DNA of 8,074 bases, taken from Ruminococcus sp. GTDB lineage: Bacteria; Bacillota; Clostridia; Oscillospirales; Ruminococcaceae. A model generated the notes under the pieces. It was given only the letters and a program-made list of their open reading frames with translations. It searched no databases and was not told the origin of the DNA. Position numbers and translations under genes: made by a program. Where the stretch lies: positions 1 through 8,074 of the forward strand of contig JAFYET010000116.1 in NCBI GenBank assembly GCA_017544125.1, written 5' to 3'. Positions 6,227-8,074 of the stretch are shown here, piece after piece (within the stretch, counting starts at the first letter, position 1; each line of letters begins with the position of its first letter).

Positions 6227-6508
6227 TTAGTTTATGTCATAAGCAAATTTGTCGCCGAAGTGGTTTTTTACTTCCTCTGTCAGCTTCACGTACTCCGCAG
6301 CCCAGCTCCTGTCGGTCTTGAACCCGAAGTCGTATTCACCGATCTTGCCGCTGAGTATCATGGCAGCCCCGAGCAGAGGTAGAAACAGCTCCTCGTCCAT
6401 TCCCAGAACAAGCCCTATCAGCAGTATCAGAGAACCGAACATAAACCCTCTGATAAGCCCGATCGGAAGCCCTCTGAGCGGTTTGCTCTTAAAAACTTCT
6501 CGTTCCAT
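6227..6508 (-). CDS. Small membrane protein of unknown function
   Basis: This 93-residue protein has a basic N-terminus (MEREVFKSKPLRG) and a hydrophobic segment at about residues 13-36 (GLPIGLIRGFMFGSLILLIG onward). A second, shorter hydrophobic segment lies at about 41-53 (LFLPLLGAAMILS). The tail is soluble and charged, ending HFGDKFAYDIN. This suggests a two-helix membrane hairpin, with the positive N-terminus and the tail probably both in the cytoplasm. No family is recognised. Translation support is modest: GGGAG and AGGAT lie just upstream of the ATG at 6508-6506. Its own consensus promoter (6554-6582) and strong terminator (6142-6175) frame it as a single-gene transcription unit, which supports it being real. 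It is divergent from the CotH-family gene. Confidence 0.75.
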   Translation of the reverse strand: MEREVFKSKPLRGLPIGLIRGFMFGSLILLIGLVLGMDEELFLPLLGAAMILSGKIGEYDFGFKTDRSWAAEYVKLTEEVKNHFGDKFAYDIN

Positions 6509-6553
6509 TTATCCTGTTCTCCCATGCGCAAATAATAATCATACAATTATAGT

Positions 6554-6582
6554 ATATTACCACTTTATTGCGGCTTTGTCAA
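6554..6582 (-). promoter_or_regulatory. Sigma-A type promoter of the small membrane protein gene
   Basis: Read leftward, TTGACA (6582-6577) is followed by a 17-bp spacer and TAATAT (6559-6554). A second -10-like TATAAT follows a few bases later but is badly spaced. Transcription should begin near 6547, about 40 bases before the ATG at 6508. Confidence 0.85.
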
Positions 6583-6588
6583 ATATTG

Positions 6589-6628
6589 GGGCTGCGTTTT
6601 TTGCCAAAAAAATGCAAAAAAACAGCCC
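6589..6628. repeat. Large hairpin between divergent promoters
   Basis: GGGCTG (6589-6594) and TTTTTTGC (6597-6604) pair with GCAAAAAA (6614-6621) and CAGCCC (6623-6628), leaving a small internal bulge and a nine-base A-rich loop. No U-tract follows on either strand in the usual terminator position. It lies upstream of both the leftward promoter (6554-6582) and the rightward promoter (6664-6692). Its role is unknown; it may be a remnant of an old terminator or a DNA structure. Confidence 0.5.
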
Positions 6629-6663
6629 ATCTGGAAACTAATGTCAGCCGCCATAACTTTTTG

Positions 6664-6692
6664 TTGACAATGGGCAGGTAATATGATAAAAT
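6664..6692 (+). promoter_or_regulatory. Sigma-A type promoter of the CotH-family gene
   Basis: TTGACA (6664-6669), a 17-bp spacer and TAAAAT (6687-6692) form a strong vegetative promoter. Transcription should begin near 6699, about 32 bases before the ATG at 6731. There is no sign of a mother-cell sigma factor motif here. Confidence 0.85.
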
Positions 6693-6730
6693 AGTATAAA
6701 CCTTAAAACAATATATGAAGGAGGGCTATT

Positions 6731-8074
6731 ATGAAACTGTTTAAAAGAATATGTGCATCGGCGTGTGCGGCGGCTTTGTCGGTAAGTATGCTGGGCGCTG
6801 TCGGTGTATCGGCGCATGACTATGGCTCACTGGAGGTAGATGCAGCGGCAAAGGCGGCGTTTTTCAAAAATGTCGATGCAAAAACTGACCTGCCGGTCGT
6901 AAGCATCACCACAAGAAACAACAGCGAGCTGATACTTTCAAAAGAGGAATACACCGATTGTGTGGTCGATGTGTTCGGCGCTGATGAGAAGTATGACCTG
7001 AACGAGGTGTCAGCAGGTATAAAGGTAAGGGGCAATTCCTCTGCCTATTACGGTGACCCCGAGAAGATAAAGAAAAACACCGTTCCCTACCGCATCAAGT
7101 TTGACAAGAAGCAGAATATGCTCGGGCTAAACGACGGCGCTAAGTGCAAAAGCTGGGTTCTGCTCAAGACCGACTGGAACATCTGCGCAAATTCTGTTGC
7201 ACTGAGAATGGGCAGAGAGATATTTGACGACACTGCATTTGTGTCTGATTCGACCTACGTTCACCTTTATGTGAATGATAAGCTGCAGGGCACATATCTT
7301 TTGTGTGAGCAATCGCAGGTCAATGAAAACAGAGTAAACGTAACAGAGCCCGAGAAGGATTACACCGGCACAGATATAGGCTACTACTTAGAGCTTGATA
7401 ACTACGCCACCGATGAGCCTGACAACCCATACATATATATGGACTATGAGGGCGCTGTGGTAAAAGACGTAAGAGGCACCGAGCGCCAGTTCGTGCCTGC
7501 CGAATACAGTATCAAAAATGACATTTATTCTATTGACCAGCTTGATTACATAGAAAAATACTTAAACAATGTGTTTGAGCTTATCTATCAGGCGACCGAG
7601 AAAAACAAGTTCTTAGCGCTTGATGAGAACAACGACCTTGTCCCCTCTGACTACAAGAGTGCAGAGGAGGCTATATGTGCGGTCATGGATATAGACTCAG
7701 TTGTTGATATGTATCTGCTCTATGAGATAGTTCATGACTATGACTGCGGTGAGGGCAGCTTCTATATGTGCGTTGACTTTTCACCAAACAGCGTAACACC
7801 CAAGCTCCAGTTCACCTCACCCTGGGATTTCAACTGGGCATATAACGACAGCTACACCCGTTACTGGGCAGGTGCATTCTGCACAAAGAGCTTTGCAAAA
7901 CAGTACGGCGACCGTTCAAACCCCTGGTTCATACTTTTGGCAAAGCAGAAGTGGTTCCATGACCTTTGCACAAAGAAATGGGTGGCAGAAAGTGCTGCCG
8001 TAAAAGCAGCTGTTGCAGAGGAGCGTGCTGTTTTAGCCAAGTACAAAGACGACATAAACAAAAAGCAACCTTAC
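6731..8074 (+). CDS. Secreted CotH-family (spore-coat-kinase-like) protein, partial at the 3' end
   Basis: The start at 6731 follows GAAGGAGGG with ideal spacing. The first 448 codons are present and no stop is reached. Residues 1-28 form a signal peptide: MKLFKR, a hydrophobic core, and VSA before HD as the likely cleavage site, so the protein is exported. The CotH domain is recognised from GIKVRGNSS (about 97-104), PYRIKFDKKQNMLGL (119-133), KSWVLLK (140-146), VHLYVNDKLQGTYLLCEQ (177-194), GYYLELD (217-223), SVVDMYLLYEIVHDYDCGEG with SFYMCVD (323-349) and FTSPWDFNWAY (361-371). Bacillus CotH is an atypical kinase that phosphorylates coat proteins. Secreted clostridial relatives are common and mostly uncharacterised; in ruminococci some occur with cellulosomal or cell-surface modules. 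The family's acidic W-D-x-D-type motif reads WDFN here, so kinase activity is not assured. Any C-terminal dockerin, repeats or anchor would be outside the window. Confidence 0.88.
   Translation, partial: MKLFKRICASACAAALSVSMLGAVGVSAHDYGSLEVDAAAKAAFFKNVDAKTDLPVVSITTRNNSELILSKEEYTDCVVDVFGADEKYDLNEVSAGIKVRGNSSAYYGDPEKIKKNTVPYRIKFDKKQNMLGLNDGAKCKSWVLLKTDWNICANSVALRMGREIFDDTAFVSDSTYVHLYVNDKLQGTYLLCEQSQVNENRVNVTEPEKDYTGTDIGYYLELDNYATDEPDNPYIYMDYEGAVVKDVRGTERQFVPAEYSIKNDIYSIDQLDYIEKYLNNVFELIYQATEKNKFLALDENNDLVPSDYKSAEEAICAVMDIDSVVDMYLLYEIVHDYDCGEGSFYMCVDFSPNSVTPKLQFTSPWDFNWAYNDSYTRYWAGAFCTKSFAKQYGDRSNPWFILLAKQKWFHDLCTKKWVAESAAVKAAVAEERAVLAKYKDDINKKQPY

Noticed and set aside
1..8074. CRISPR array, tRNA, rRNA, insertion sequence or recombinase gene
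   Set aside because: I saw no regularly spaced repeats, tRNA-like cloverleaf, rRNA segment, transposase or serine/tyrosine recombinase frame in the window.

Overview
The window looks like chromosomal DNA from a Gram-positive Firmicute, most likely a Ruminococcus-like clostridial gut or rumen bacterium. The clues are strong AGGAGG-type ribosome binding sites, TTGACA/TAATAT promoters with 17-bp spacers, a sporulation sigma-K gene fragment, a secreted CotH-family protein and a TetR/ABC/ABC exporter cassette. The genus is inferred from gene style; no marker gene in the window proves it.

Layout from left to right. Positions 1-3305 hold a leftward cassette: a TetR-family repressor (3233-2616), a short intergenic region with an intrinsic terminator and operator-like repeats, then two half-size ABC exporter subunits (2535-772, and 770 running off the left edge), which probably form a heterodimer. 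The repressor promoter (TTGACA-17-TAATAT) and the leader of the ABC genes share an 11-bp word and GTTATC/GCTAAC half-sites. This suggests one repressor controls both itself and the transporter. Positions 3523-5085 hold a rightward gene for a 520-residue, charged, apparently cytosolic protein that I do not recognise. A bidirectional hairpin terminator separates it from the next leftward gene, a 150-residue protein with two XRE/Cro-type helix-turn-helix domains (5658-5206).

The most interesting locus is 6071-5691, just upstream of that regulator. It encodes the first half of sporulation sigma factor K, including a hydrophobic pro-sequence-like N-terminus. Homology stops right after the ...RCVEN residues, where the sigK gene of Bacillus subtilis is split by the skin element. 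A small inverted repeat sits on the breakpoint, and a plausible sigma-E promoter lies upstream. This is either the edge of a skin-like intervening element, with the 3' half of sigK and the recombinase outside the window, or a decayed sigK.

To the right, a leftward 93-residue membrane protein gene (6508-6227) with its own promoter and terminator is divergent from a rightward gene for a secreted CotH-family protein. That gene starts at 6731 and runs off the right edge.
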